Shown piece by piece: positions 30,401 to 41,612 of a stretch of DNA of 64,000 nt. Numbering within the stretch: position 1 is the first letter of the stretch; each line of letters begins with the position of its first letter. Source of the DNA: an uncultured Acetobacteraceae bacterium (GTDB lineage Bacteria; Pseudomonadota; Alphaproteobacteria; Acetobacterales; Acetobacteraceae); the NCBI GenBank assembly GCA_903918195.1, contig CAIXDS010000201.1, forward strand, positions 1 to 64,000. Direction: 5' to 3'. Under the pieces are notes generated by a model that saw nothing but the letters and a program-made list of their open reading frames with translations, searched no databases and was not told the origin of the DNA. The translations under genes and the position numbers were made by a program.

Positions 30401-31007
30401 CCGGCTGCCCGCTCATCGTCAGGTGGATGCGGATGTCCAGCGTGACGGTGTCGGAGATCATGATCCGGTCGGCAACCATGCCGAACGCGGAGCGCTTGAT
30501 ACGGCCGGTGACAACGAAGTCCGCGACCTCGAGTCGCCGGTCCTTATCAAGGTGCTGGTCCTGCAGGATGGCATCGAGATCCTGCGGCTGCGCGATGCCC
30601 CGGATCGTCAGCATGCCGTGGATGACGTAGTGCTCCGGCGAGAGGGCCTCGATCGATGTGCTGACGAAGTGTTCGGTCGGGTGGTGGGCGGTGTCGAAAT
30701 AGGCGTCCGAGCGCAGCAGATCGGCCTGCTCCTGGAGCGGCATTTCGACGGCGTCGGCATCGATGTTGACGTCAATGTGCGAGCGTTCCGGCTGGTCAAC
30801 ATCGAGCAGGAATTCGCCCACGAAGCTCGGGAACCGCCCCTCGGTGGTGAAAAGGCCGAGCGAGCTGACCGAGAAAACGATCCTGCCGTAGCGCTGATCG
30901 ATCCGGTAGAGCGATGCCGCCATTGCCGGGAGCGCCGCCGCGAGCCAGACCGCCAGTCCAAGGTAGCCGGCCAGCCACCATCGACGTTGCTGGCGCTGTG
31001 CGCGCAT
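30390..31007 (-). CDS. YceI-family periplasmic protein
   Basis: 205 residues: N-terminal signal/anchor (WWLAGYLGLAVWLAAALPAM, cleavage near MAASL) then the lipocalin-like YceI domain, opening SLYRIDQRYGRIVFSVSSLG, with FVGEFLLDVDQPE and the typical strand pattern to ISDTVTLDIRIHL. YceI proteins bind isoprenoid lipids such as polyprenyl quinones. ATG 31007 is chosen over an upstream in-frame ATG because GGGGGAA precedes it at the right distance. Coupled to the b561 gene. Confidence 0.88.
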   Translation of the reverse strand: MRAQRQQRRWWLAGYLGLAVWLAAALPAMAASLYRIDQRYGRIVFSVSSLGLFTTEGRFPSFVGEFLLDVDQPERSHIDVNIDADAVEMPLQEQADLLRSDAYFDTAHHPTEHFVSTSIEALSPEHYVIHGMLTIRGIAQPQDLDAILQDQHLDKDRRLEVADFVVTGRIKRSAFGMVADRIMISDTVTLDIRIHLTMSGQPDGH

Positions 31008-31080
31008 CAAGAATTCCCCCCTCTTAGTTACAGCGCTTCGTGCCCGGACGACCTTGCGGTTCAAGGTTATTCAAGGAGCG

Positions 31081-31139
31081 GGGTCCACCAGGGGCCTCTC
31101 GGCCCTTGGCGGGTCCAGGGCAGAGCCCTGGCCTTCCTT
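31081..31139. repeat. GC-rich palindromic element, copy A
   Basis: Begins GGGTCCACC and contains two hairpins: one with nine-base arms at 31088-31096 and 31101-31109 (one G-T-type mismatch) and a perfect one with CCAGGGC at 31115-31121 and GCCCTGG at 31125-31131 around AGA. The second hairpin is preceded by GGGTCC and followed by CTTCCTT. The same order of blocks occurs at 57780-57830. Lies between the YceI gene start and the end of the methyltransferase-like gene. Confidence 0.75.
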
Positions 31140-31141
31140 CT

Positions 31142-32035
31142 TTACCCAGCCGCAGGAGCCTTGGGCGCCGGCGTTTTCATCATCGTCCCGGTCATCGGGA
31201 TGAAATACACGCCCACATCGCGGCGGGAGTGAATTTTGCCCTCTTCGTCCTTGGTATAGACGTAGAGGATCTGCCCCTTCTTGAACGGCTGGCCGATCGG
31301 AATGATCATCCGCCCGCCCGGCTTCATCTGCTTGAACAGCTCCGGCGGCGCATACTGGGCGGCGCAGGTGACGATGATGATGTCGAAGCCGCCCTCGACC
31401 TCGGGCCAGCCAAAATAACCGTCGCCGACCTTGGAATGCACGTTGTCATAGCCCAGCGGGGCGAAGATTTTGCCGACCGCATGGCCCAGCGGCTCGATGA
31501 TCTCGATCGAGTAGGCCTGCTTCACGATCCGGCTGAGCAGCGAGCTTTGAAAGCCACTGCCGGTGCCGATCTCCAGCGTGGTGTCGCCGGCCGCGGGCTT
31601 GGCGATCTGGGTCATGTAGGCCTGCCCCAGATAGTCCGACAGGGCGGAGCCGAAGCCGAGCGCCCAGGGCTTGGGCTCGGCCTCGTAGGCCTCGCTGGGC
31701 GTCGCATAATGGCCGTCGTACATGTAGTGGAAATACTCGCGCGGCACCGCCTGGAACGCGGCCATCACGGCCGGGTCGGCGCTGCCCAGGCGGTCCTTCA
31801 GGTAGGATTCGATCCGTTTGATCGCCGCCGGCTTGCGCGCCTGGATGGCCTGGAACTGGGCCTCGGTGAGCTCGACCGGCCGGCCGGATTTGGCCATTGC
31901 CTCCTCGAAGGCCTGCCGCGTCCAGGTGCCAGGGGCGGGAGCAACGGCGGTGGCGGCGGCGGGCCTCGCCAGCAGGGTGCATGCGGCACCCGCCACAAAG
32001 CCACGGCGGTTCAGGCTGATCTTGTGTCCGGGCAC
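31142..32035 (-). CDS. Tat-exported protein-L-isoaspartate O-methyltransferase-like protein
   Basis: 297 residues. The N-terminus MPGHKISLNRRGFVAGAACT has a twin-arginine motif and hydrophobic core, cleavage near ATAVAP. The rest is a SAM-dependent PCMT-type domain with motif I LEIGTGSGFQSSLLSRI, motif II IEIIEPL and PGGRMIIPIGQP. A PCMT fold outside the cytoplasm is unusual because SAM is cytoplasmic; either a cofactor-loaded enzyme is exported (as Tat permits) or the Tat-like start is a membrane anchor. Overlaps the upstream membrane-protein gene by 25 bp. Confidence 0.8.
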   Translation of the reverse strand: MPGHKISLNRRGFVAGAACTLLARPAAATAVAPAPGTWTRQAFEEAMAKSGRPVELTEAQFQAIQARKPAAIKRIESYLKDRLGSADPAVMAAFQAVPREYFHYMYDGHYATPSEAYEAEPKPWALGFGSALSDYLGQAYMTQIAKPAAGDTTLEIGTGSGFQSSLLSRIVKQAYSIEIIEPLGHAVGKIFAPLGYDNVHSKVGDGYFGWPEVEGGFDIIIVTCAAQYAPPELFKQMKPGGRMIIPIGQPFKKGQILYVYTKDEEGKIHSRRDVGVYFIPMTGTMMKTPAPKAPAAG

Positions 32036-34458
32036 AGCAAGCTCTTCCGCGTCGGGGGGAACGAAACAATGGCCCCCACATACAGCAGCAGTGCCAATAA
32101 CAGAACCCTGTCATAACCAAACTTGATCGCAATCAGGTTGGCGAGTGGCGTGGCTACCACGCTGAAGGCGCCGTTCAGCCCCCAGGCCCAGGGCAGGAAC
32201 CCACCATGGCCCATGCGCGACAGCCCGAGCGGGAACGGCAGGCCCAGCGCGATCGAGACGGGCGCCAGCAGCAGCAGCAGCACGCCCACCCGCACCGCAT
32301 AGGGAAGATCCAGCGTCGCGAGGAAAAATCCCTGCAGTCCCGCCAGCAGCGCCGCGCACCAGGCCACCACCACCAGGCCGGCCAGGAGCGCGCCGCGCCG
32401 CTCGCGCCCCTCGAACCGTCCGGCCAGCAGGCTGCCCAGCCCGGAGAACACCAGCATGCCGGACAGCACCAGGGAGAAGCCGGTGGTGCGGTCGTTGAGG
32501 TAGAAACTCGCGCGCTCGATCAGCGCGATCTCGATCGACAGGAAGCCGAGCCCGAGCGCAGCGAAATACACCGCCGCCCGCAACGCTCCCGGCCCGCCGG
32601 CGCGGAAGCGGCGCCCCCCCAGCAGCGGCACGGACAGGACCAGCAGCGCCACCACCACCGCCTGCGCCAGCACCGCCAGGTTCACCAGCGGCCCGAGTTC
32701 GGCCTGCGGCAGAAGCTCGATGCGTTTCAGGATGGTGCCGAGCTGGGACAGCCGCAGCACGGCATAAAAAGACGGTCGGTCATAGGTGATGGGCGAAAGG
32801 TCGAACGCCGCCGCGGATTCGGTCGGCTGCCCCCGCAGCACGGCAAGCGCCTCGTCGGCGATGGCGTCGTTGGGGCCGTCGCCGGAAGTAACCTCGCCCG
32901 CCTCGAAGGAAACCGCCGGCAAATCATTATAGATATTGGCCCGGGCGGCGGCCACGTCGATGCCGGGGAAAAAGCTTATGTCGAATGATCGTTCGTCACA
33001 GAACTTTTTGGCGGTGCCGATCCGGTCCGCGCCGAACGGCCGGTTCGACACCAGGATGCGCACGTTCCAGGCCGAGCGGATGACCAGCACATGCGCCGGC
33101 GGGTCGGCGATGCCGGCGATGTGCAGGGCGGCACGCACGGTCGCCAGCATGCGCACGGCATAGGCCGGGAACTCGCGAATGGAGACCGGGATGGAAACCA
33201 CCCCGCCCGGCGCCAGGGCGCGCAGATACTGGGCGATCGCCTCGGCGGCGAAGGCGCTGGCATTGGCTTCCGCCGAGTCGAGAAAATCGGACGAGATGTC
33301 GATCACGTCCCACGCCCCGCCCCTGCGGGTGGCGGCGATCGGCCCGGCGCGGGAGAGCCGCACCCGATCGGACGCGGCATATGGCGGCGAGGCGGCAAGA
33401 CCGTGGCGCAGCGCGCCAAGCAACACCGGCTCGGGCTCAAGCGCCAGCACCTCGGCGGCGCCGAGCGCCTGCGCCTCGGCGAGGCGGAATCCCCCGGAGG
33501 CGCCCACCAGCAACACCCTTGCATGCGGATGCAGCACGTAGGGCAGCGCGCCCAGGGTGGCGCCGGCGTAGCCGGCTTGCAGCTGCCCTTTGGGAAGTGC
33601 GGCCACCCGGTTGCCGTCGCGGTAGAGCCCGAGGCTCGGCGGCGGCCCGGGCAGGCCGAGCATGCCAGCGTTGTTGGAAATGTCGGTGTCAACCCGCTCG
33701 GTGAAGTCATCGAGCAACTGATAAAGACCGCGCGGGGAGGTGATCTGCGCCGCCGCGTGGCTATCCGGCACGTGCAAAGGCGCATAGATCGCCTTGAAAT
33801 CGTTGATTTCGGCCCGGTCGTCCAGCAGCAGCAGCGCCTCCCCGCCGGCCAGCGCCAGCACCGCCAGCGCCACCGCCCGGCCGCGCCGCAGCGGCGCGAA
33901 ACCCGCGGCGAGCACAAACGGCACCAGCAGGCAGGGCACCAGCCGGAACGGGTGCACGACCCACATCAGCCCGAGCACCGCCAGGGCGCCGGTGCCGGCG
34001 CCGGTAAGGTCGAAACCGTAGACGCGGCCGACATCCTCGTCGTTGAGGACAAAGCACAGGCTGATATACAGGCCGGAGAGGAAAAAGAACGGCAGCAGCG
34101 CCGCATAATAGCCGGCGATGTTCCATAGCTGGACATCGAAGGTCGCCGGATTCTGCAACTGCAACGGGTTGAACGGGTTGATGGTCACCAGGTGGAAGCC
34201 GCCGGCGGCGGCCAGAATAAGCGCCACCGGCAGGGCGGATTGCAGCGCCTTCCCGTGGCGGGCAAAGGCGTCGCGCCCGAGCGCCATCGCCACGCCGCTG
34301 AAGGCGAAGCCGGCCAGAACGATGGAAATGACCCAGTAGCCGTATTCCGACCATTTCGCGACGGCGAAATACCGGGTCAGCGCGATCTCGAACCCGACCG
34401 TCGCCAGCGACACCAGGAACAGCGGCGCGAGCGTGGTGAGATCAGCCCGCCGCCTCAC
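32011..34458 (-). CDS. Multi-spanning membrane protein with spermidine-synthase-like domain
   Basis: 815 residues. N-terminal membrane helices (about 8-240, starting LTTLAPLFLVSLATVGFEIA), a central soluble domain resembling spermidine synthases (about 290-490) in which the nucleotide motif reads VLLVGASGGFRLAEAQ instead of GGGDG, then a second set of helices to the end. Such membrane-spermidine-synthase proteins are widespread and uncharacterised. The degenerate glycine motif leaves activity doubtful. Middle gene of a three-gene overlapping operon with an alpha/beta hydrolase and a methyltransferase-like protein. Confidence 0.78.
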   Translation of the reverse strand: MRRRADLTTLAPLFLVSLATVGFEIALTRYFAVAKWSEYGYWVISIVLAGFAFSGVAMALGRDAFARHGKALQSALPVALILAAAGGFHLVTINPFNPLQLQNPATFDVQLWNIAGYYAALLPFFFLSGLYISLCFVLNDEDVGRVYGFDLTGAGTGALAVLGLMWVVHPFRLVPCLLVPFVLAAGFAPLRRGRAVALAVLALAGGEALLLLDDRAEINDFKAIYAPLHVPDSHAAAQITSPRGLYQLLDDFTERVDTDISNNAGMLGLPGPPPSLGLYRDGNRVAALPKGQLQAGYAGATLGALPYVLHPHARVLLVGASGGFRLAEAQALGAAEVLALEPEPVLLGALRHGLAASPPYAASDRVRLSRAGPIAATRRGGAWDVIDISSDFLDSAEANASAFAAEAIAQYLRALAPGGVVSIPVSIREFPAYAVRMLATVRAALHIAGIADPPAHVLVIRSAWNVRILVSNRPFGADRIGTAKKFCDERSFDISFFPGIDVAAARANIYNDLPAVSFEAGEVTSGDGPNDAIADEALAVLRGQPTESAAAFDLSPITYDRPSFYAVLRLSQLGTILKRIELLPQAELGPLVNLAVLAQAVVVALLVLSVPLLGGRRFRAGGPGALRAAVYFAALGLGFLSIEIALIERASFYLNDRTTGFSLVLSGMLVFSGLGSLLAGRFEGRERRGALLAGLVVVAWCAALLAGLQGFFLATLDLPYAVRVGVLLLLLAPVSIALGLPFPLGLSRMGHGGFLPWAWGLNGAFSVVATPLANLIAIKFGYDRVLLLALLLYVGAIVSFPPTRKSLLCPDTRSA

Positions 34459-35306
34459 GGCCAGACGCGGCGATGGATGAAGCCGTCCACCACGCCGTCG
34501 AAACGCCCCGGGTCGTCAACGAACAGCGCGTGGCCGACCCCGTCCATGATGACGGTCTCGGCGTTCGGGTGGTGGGCGGCGAGGTTGGCCGCCTGCCCCG
34601 CCCATCTTGGACGCACCACGTACAATACGGGCTGGGCAGTGGAATACACCGCCGCCTTCCAGAACGTCCGCGGCACCGGATAGGCGCGCAGCGCGGAGGC
34701 GGCTTCCGGCGGGGTGCGCAGGCAGGCCTCGGTCAGCCGGTCGAGCCAGGGTTGCGGCTGCGGCCGGGCGAACATGCCGGCGACGAAAAGCCGCATCTCC
34801 TCGGCACGCGACAGTTTCCGGCCATGGTGGACCGGACCACCCGAACCGCTCGGCGGCGGGTCCTCGCCGACCGAGTTATCGACCAGCACCAGGCCGGCGA
34901 GGCGGCGGTCCCCGTAGCTATGGACATAGGCCAGGCTGTCCAGCACGCCGAGCGACCAGCCCATCAGCAGCACCGGGTCGGGACCCAGCCGGTCGATCAG
35001 TTCGGCGATGTCCTGGCCGCGCCGCCAGGGGTCGTGGCCGGTGGCGGCCACGTCGCTGTCACCCTGCGAGCGCGGGTCGAAGGCGATCACGCGGTAATGT
35101 TGCGAGAAGGCGCGGATCTGCATCTCGAAAATCCAGGCCGGCATGGTCCAGCCCGGCACCATGACGATGGTGCGGCCCTGCCCGGTCTCCCCGTAATGCA
35201 GGTGCACCCCGTCGCTGGTGAGAAAGTAGCGGTCGGCCGCACGCGCTGCGCTCGCCAGCAGCACTCCGGCCAGAATGAGACTCGCGATTGCACCGGCGCG
35301 TCGCAT
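34455..35306 (-). CDS. Alpha/beta hydrolase with signal peptide
   Basis: 283 residues, start at ATG 35306 giving a signal peptide (RRAGAIASLILAGVLLASAA, cleavage near ARAADR). The core has the oxyanion-region VPGWTMPAWIFE, DPRSQGDSD, the nucleophile elbow GWSLGV (Ser) and a late GVGHALFVDD with the catalytic His. Probably periplasmic esterase/peptidase-like; substrate unknown. First gene of the operon, overlapping the membrane protein gene by 4 bp. Confidence 0.85.
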   Translation of the reverse strand: MRRAGAIASLILAGVLLASAARAADRYFLTSDGVHLHYGETGQGRTIVMVPGWTMPAWIFEMQIRAFSQHYRVIAFDPRSQGDSDVAATGHDPWRRGQDIAELIDRLGPDPVLLMGWSLGVLDSLAYVHSYGDRRLAGLVLVDNSVGEDPPPSGSGGPVHHGRKLSRAEEMRLFVAGMFARPQPQPWLDRLTEACLRTPPEAASALRAYPVPRTFWKAAVYSTAQPVLYVVRPRWAGQAANLAAHHPNAETVIMDGVGHALFVDDPGRFDGVVDGFIHRRVWP

Positions 35307-35348
35307 CCGCTCAGATGACCGGGGAATGACCCGGGAGTCAACCAAAGC

Positions 35349-35516
35349 ATGGATGAAAACGAACCGCCGTCACGCCGCGCCGCCCTGATCGCCCTTTTCG
35401 TGGTGGCGGCGATCGTGGCGGGCGGGTTCTGGGTGGCGCGGGTGCTGCACGATGCCGGTCGCACCGAGGATTGCCTCATGCGCGGCGGCCACAATTGCGC
35501 ACCACTGGAACGGTAG
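35349..35516 (+). CDS. Small single-helix protein (55 aa)
   Basis: ATG at 35349, 55 codons. Sequence starts polar (MDENEPPSRRA), has one membrane helix (about 12-31) and a C-terminal part with two cysteines, EDCLMRGGHNCAPLER. The Cys-x(7)-Cys pair outside the membrane could form a disulphide. It lies divergently from the hydrolase gene and just before the convergent pyrophosphatase gene. I have the impression that similar small proteins occur in related genomes, but this was not checked. Function unknown. Confidence 0.6.
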   Translation: MDENEPPSRRAALIALFVVAAIVAGGFWVARVLHDAGRTEDCLMRGGHNCAPLER

Positions 35517-35530
35517 GGCAGAGCCTCTTC

Positions 35531-36058
35531 TTACGCCTTGGCCCGCTCGATCGCCTCCGCGATCAGGTATTTCGCCTCGGCGGCGTCGCCCCAGCCGCTC
35601 AGCTTGACCCACTTGCCCGGTTCCAGATCCTTGTAGTGCTCGAAGAAGTGCTGGATCTGCTGCAGCGTAATGGCCGGCAGGTCGCTGTAATTCTCGATGC
35701 GGATATAGCGCTGGCTGATATGGTGCGACGGCACGGCGATGATCTTTTCGTCCCCGCCGGCATTGTCCTCCATCTTCAGCACGCCGACCGGGCGCACGTT
35801 GATGACCGCGCCCGGCACGATCGGGCGGGTATTGGCGACCAGCACGTCGATCGGGTCGCCGTCTTCGGACAAAGTGTGCGGCACGAAGCCGTAATTGCCC
35901 GGGTAGCGCATCGGCGTGTAGAGAAAACGGTCGACGAACAGGGTGCCGGCCGCCTTGTGCATCTCGTACTTGATCGGCTCGCCGCCGATGGCGACCTCCA
36001 CGACGACATTGATGTCATCGGGCGGCGTGGTGCCGATGGGGATGGCGTCGATGCGCAT
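35531..36058 (-). CDS. ppa: Inorganic pyrophosphatase (family I)
   Basis: 175-residue soluble enzyme hydrolysing PPi to phosphate, pulling biosynthetic reactions forward. The active-site signature [10 protein letters not shown] with its aspartates, the early [15 protein letters not shown] and [16 protein letters not shown] are intact and the length matches bacterial Ppa. Single gene, with its own upstream region before the ABC transporter genes. Confidence 0.97.
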   Translation of the reverse strand: MRIDAIPIGTTPPDDINVVVEVAIGGEPIKYEMHKAAGTLFVDRFLYTPMRYPGNYGFVPHTLSEDGDPIDVLVANTRPIVPGAVINVRPVGVLKMEDNAGGDEKIIAVPSHHISQRYIRIENYSDLPAITLQQIQHFFEHYKDLEPGKWVKLSGWGDAAEAKYLIAEAIERAKA

Positions 36059-36103
36059 GGGAAATCTCCAGTTTGCGGGGAAACAGCGGTGTAGCCGAGG
36101 CTA

Positions 36104-37065
<962 letters not shown>

Positions 37066-37069
<4 letters not shown>

Positions 37070-38043
37070 GCCGCAACCTCAGCCGCGCCAAGCGGATAAT
37101 GGCAGCGGGCGCGCCGTCCGGGCGGACCGGCCAGCAGCGGCGGCTCCGTGCGGCATTTTTCGTCGGCAAACCGACAGCGCGGGTTGAACAGGCAGCCCTG
37201 CGGGCGATCGTCGATGCCCGGGACCACACCGGGGATGGTGGGCAGGCGGGCGCGGCCCATGGCACGCTCGGGCAGGGCCGCGAGCAGCGCCGCGGTATAG
37301 GGGTGGCGCGGGGCGGCGAACAGGGCCTCGGTGGGTTGTTCCTCCACCATCTGGCCGGCGTACATCACCTGCACCCGGTGCGCGGTTTCCGCCACCACGC
37401 CCATGTCGTGGGTGATCAGCACCAGCCCCATGCCGCGCTGGCGCCGCAAATCCACCAGCAGATCGAGAATCTGCTTCTGGATGGTGACATCCAGCGCCGT
37501 GGTGGGCTCGTCGGCGATCAGCAGCAGCGGATTGCAGGAGATCGCCATGGCGATCATGACCCGCTGGTTCATGCCACCGGACAATTGGTGCGGAAAGGCG
37601 CCCAGCCTTGTCGCGGGCGCGGGGATGCCAACCTGATCGAGCAGGTCCACCACGCGGTCGCGCACCTTGCGGCGCGGCACGGCGTGGTGGGTGCGCAGCG
37701 CCTCGGCGATCTGCCAGCCCACGGGGTAGCAGGGATTGAGGCTGGACATCGGCTCCTGGAACACCATCGCCATGTCCTTGCCCACCACGCGGCGGCGCTG
37801 GCGCGGCGAGAGCGACAGCAGATCGCTGCCGTTGAAGCGCATCGCTGCGGCGGTGACCCGGCCGGGCCACGCGATCAGCCCCATGGCGGCCAGCATGGAC
37901 ACGCTTTTGCCCGAGCCGGATTCGCCGACGATGCACAGGATTTCGCCCGGCTCGACGCTGACATCAACGCCATCGACCGCCCGGAAACGACCGCGCGCGG
38001 TGGCGAACTCGACCGCCAGATTGCGGATGTCCAGCAGGGGCAT
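37066..38043 (-). CDS. Peptide ABC transporter ATP-binding protein (DppD/OppD type)
   Basis: 325 residues. Walker [11 protein letters not shown], signature [14 protein letters not shown], Walker [13 protein letters not shown] and the C-terminal oligopeptide-ATPase extension with [14 protein letters not shown]. Start ATG 38043 gives [13 protein letters not shown], the family start; upstream open sequence belongs to the permease gene in another frame. Forms the ATPase pair with the gene downstream. Confidence 0.94.
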
Positions 38044-38951
38044 CAGCGTTTCAGCTTGGGATCGAGGGCGTCGCGCAACCCGTCGCCGAACAGGTTGAAG
38101 GCCAGCACGGTGAGCAGGATGAACAGGCCGGGAAAGGCCAGCACCCACCAGGCGCGCTGGTAGTACTGCAGGGCGCCGGCCAGCATGGTGCCCCATTCCG
38201 GCGTCGGCGGCTGGGCGCCGAGGCCGAGGAAGCCGAGGGCGGCGGCGTCGAGAATGGCGGTGGAAAAGCCGAGCGAGGCCTGCACGATCAGCGGCGCCAG
38301 ACAGTTCGGCAGCACCGTGTCGAACATCAGGTGCAGCCGGCCGGCGCCGGCGCAGCGGGTGGCGGTGACGTAATCGCGCGACAGCTCGGCAAGGGCGGAG
38401 GCCCGCGAGAGGCGCGTGTAGCCGGGCAGCGTGACGACGGCGACGGCCAGCATGGCGTTGAACAGGCTGGGGCCGAGGATGGCGACGATGACGATGGCCA
38501 GCAGCAGGCTGGGGAACACCAGCAGGACATCCATGACCCGCATGATGATGGAGTCGACAACCCCGCCGGCGAAAGCGGCGGTGAGGCCGAGGGTGGTGCC
38601 GCAGGTGAGCGACAGGGTCACCACCGAAAGGCCGATCACCAGCGAAAGCCGGGCGCCGTAGATCAGCCGGGAGAGCATATCGCGGCCGACATCGTCGGTG
38701 CCGAGAAGAAAATCCCAGCTGCCGCCCGGCTCCCAGACCGGCGGGGTGAGGAAGGCGGTGCGGAACTGCTCGATGGGCGAATGCGGGGCGGCGATGTCGG
38801 CGGTGATCGCCAGCAGCGACAGCACGACCATGAAGCCGAGGCCAAGCACGGCGCCGCGGTTCTCGGCGAAACCGCGCCAGAACAGGCGGAAACGGCCGGG
38901 CATCGGCGCGGCGGCCGGAAGGGTGCCCGCGGTGGACTCGATCCCGGACAT
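38043..38951 (-). CDS. Peptide ABC transporter permease (DppC type)
   Basis: 302-residue inner-membrane permease. N-terminal cytoplasmic tail and first helix ([17 protein letters not shown]), a [19 protein letters not shown] segment typical of DppC/OppC, and the permease EAA-like loop with [19 protein letters not shown]. The stop overlaps the ATPase start by one base; 20 bp follow the sister permease gene. Confidence 0.94.
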   Translation of the reverse strand: MSGIESTAGTLPAAAPMPGRFRLFWRGFAENRGAVLGLGFMVVLSLLAITADIAAPHSPIEQFRTAFLTPPVWEPGGSWDFLLGTDDVGRDMLSRLIYGARLSLVIGLSVVTLSLTCGTTLGLTAAFAGGVVDSIIMRVMDVLLVFPSLLLAIVIVAILGPSLFNAMLAVAVVTLPGYTRLSRASALAELSRDYVTATRCAGAGRLHLMFDTVLPNCLAPLIVQASLGFSTAILDAAALGFLGLGAQPPTPEWGTMLAGALQYYQRAWWVLAFPGLFILLTVLAFNLFGDGLRDALDPKLKR

Positions 38952-38971
38952 TCAGGCCACCTGCGGCGCGG

Positions 38972-39976
<1,005 letters not shown>

Positions 39977-40022
39977 GCGGCCGCCCTCCCCTCACCCGGC
40001 GCGTCGCACGCTTTCGGTCACG

Positions 40023-41612
40023 CTACTTCAGATCGACGGCGTCGAACTGCATGCGGCCGAACGGACTCATTTTGAAGTTCACCACGTTCTTGCGCATCGG
40101 CAGAAACACCACCGAATGGGCGATGAGGTAGAACGGTGCCTCCTCGTGCATGATCACCTGGGCCTGCTCGTACAGCTTCGCGCGCTCAGCCGGATTGGCG
40201 GTGACCACGGCCTTGTCGATCAGGGTCTGGAAGTCCTGGTTGCACCATTTCGACGCACTGCCGCCGCCGGGTCGCGCCGCCGCGCAACTGGCCAACGGGG
40301 TGAAGAAATTGTCCGGATCGCCGTTGTCGCCGGTCCAGCCGAGCAGCGCCATGCCGTGCTCGCCGTTCTGCACCCGCTTGCGGTACTCGCCCCATTCATA
40401 GCTGACGATGCTCGCCTTGATGCCCACCTTGGCCAGATCGGCCTGCATCAGCTCGGCCATGCGGCGGGCGTCGGGATTGTACGGACGCTGCACCGGCATG
40501 GCCCACAGCGTGGTTTCGAACCCGTCCGGGAAGCCGGCCTCGGCCAGCAGTGCGCGGGCCTTCGCCGGGTCGTACGGCCAGTCCTGAACCTTATCGTTGT
40601 AGCTCCACAGTGTCGGCGGGATCAGGTTCTTCGCCGGCTGGCCGGCGCCCTGGTAGATCGCGGTCAGGATCGACTGCTTGTCGATCGCGTAGTTGATCGC
40701 CTGACGCACCCGCTTGTCGGTGAATGGCGGCCTGAGGGCGTTGAAGGCGAGATAGCCGATGTTGAGGCCCGGCTGCGATTGCAGCTGCAGGGCCGGGTCG
40801 TTGCGGATGGCATCGAGGTCGGCCGGGTTCGGATAGACCGCGATCTGGCATTCATCGGCGCGCAGCTTGGCCAGCCGCACCGCCGGGTCCTTGGCGATGG
40901 CGAAGACCAACGAATCGAGCGGTGGCTTCGGCCCCCAGTATTGCGGGAAGGCGCGGTAGCGGATCGTGCTGTCCTTGCTATAGGCGACCAGCTGGAACGG
41001 GCCGGTGCCGATCGGGTCCTGATCGATCTGCTCCGGCTTGCCGGCGGCCAGCAGGGTGTCGGCATATTCCTTCGACTGGATGGTGGCGAAATCCATCGCC
41101 AGATCGGCCAGGAACGGTGCCTGCGGGGCGTTCAGCACGAACCGGACCGTATAGTCGTCAATCTTGTCGATCGACTGCAGCAGCTTGGGTAGGGCCATGT
41201 CATTGAAGTAATCGTAGCCGCCACCCGAGACCTTGTGGTAGGGATTGCTGTCTTTCCACTGCCGCTCGAAGCTGAAGATCACGTCGTCGGCATCGAAATC
41301 GCGGGTGGGTTTGAGCGATTTGTTGCTGTGCCACTTGACGCCATGGCGCAGATGAAAGGTGAAGGTTTTGCCGTCCTCTGAAACCTCCCACTTCTCCGCC
41401 AGGCCGGGCTGGATTTCGGTCGAACCGGGACGGAATTCGACCAGGCGGTTGTAGATCGGCAAGTTGGCGTTGAACGTGGTCCCGGTGGTGTTGATCATCG
41501 GGTTGAAGTTCTCGGGCGAGCCCTCGCTGCAATAGACGAGGGTCTTGGCCTGCGCCGCCGCACCTGCCAGAATAGCCACGCATGCGGCGGCCATGATCCA
41601 TCCGGTTCTCAT
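40023..41612 (-). CDS. Peptide ABC transporter substrate-binding protein (DppA type)
   Basis: 529-residue periplasmic SBP family 5 protein. Signal peptide MRTGWIMAAACVAILAGAAA, cleavage near AQAKT; then KTLVYCSEGSPENFNPMINT, the typical opening of dipeptide-binding proteins (YCSEGSP), and KVKWHSNKSLKPTRDFDADD-type region in the middle. First gene of the operon; delivers peptides to the permeases. The cysteine in the YCSEGSP segment matches DppA-like proteins. Confidence 0.95.
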   Translation of the reverse strand: MRTGWIMAAACVAILAGAAAQAKTLVYCSEGSPENFNPMINTTGTTFNANLPIYNRLVEFRPGSTEIQPGLAEKWEVSEDGKTFTFHLRHGVKWHSNKSLKPTRDFDADDVIFSFERQWKDSNPYHKVSGGGYDYFNDMALPKLLQSIDKIDDYTVRFVLNAPQAPFLADLAMDFATIQSKEYADTLLAAGKPEQIDQDPIGTGPFQLVAYSKDSTIRYRAFPQYWGPKPPLDSLVFAIAKDPAVRLAKLRADECQIAVYPNPADLDAIRNDPALQLQSQPGLNIGYLAFNALRPPFTDKRVRQAINYAIDKQSILTAIYQGAGQPAKNLIPPTLWSYNDKVQDWPYDPAKARALLAEAGFPDGFETTLWAMPVQRPYNPDARRMAELMQADLAKVGIKASIVSYEWGEYRKRVQNGEHGMALLGWTGDNGDPDNFFTPLASCAAARPGGGSASKWCNQDFQTLIDKAVVTANPAERAKLYEQAQVIMHEEAPFYLIAHSVVFLPMRKNVVNFKMSPFGRMQFDAVDLK

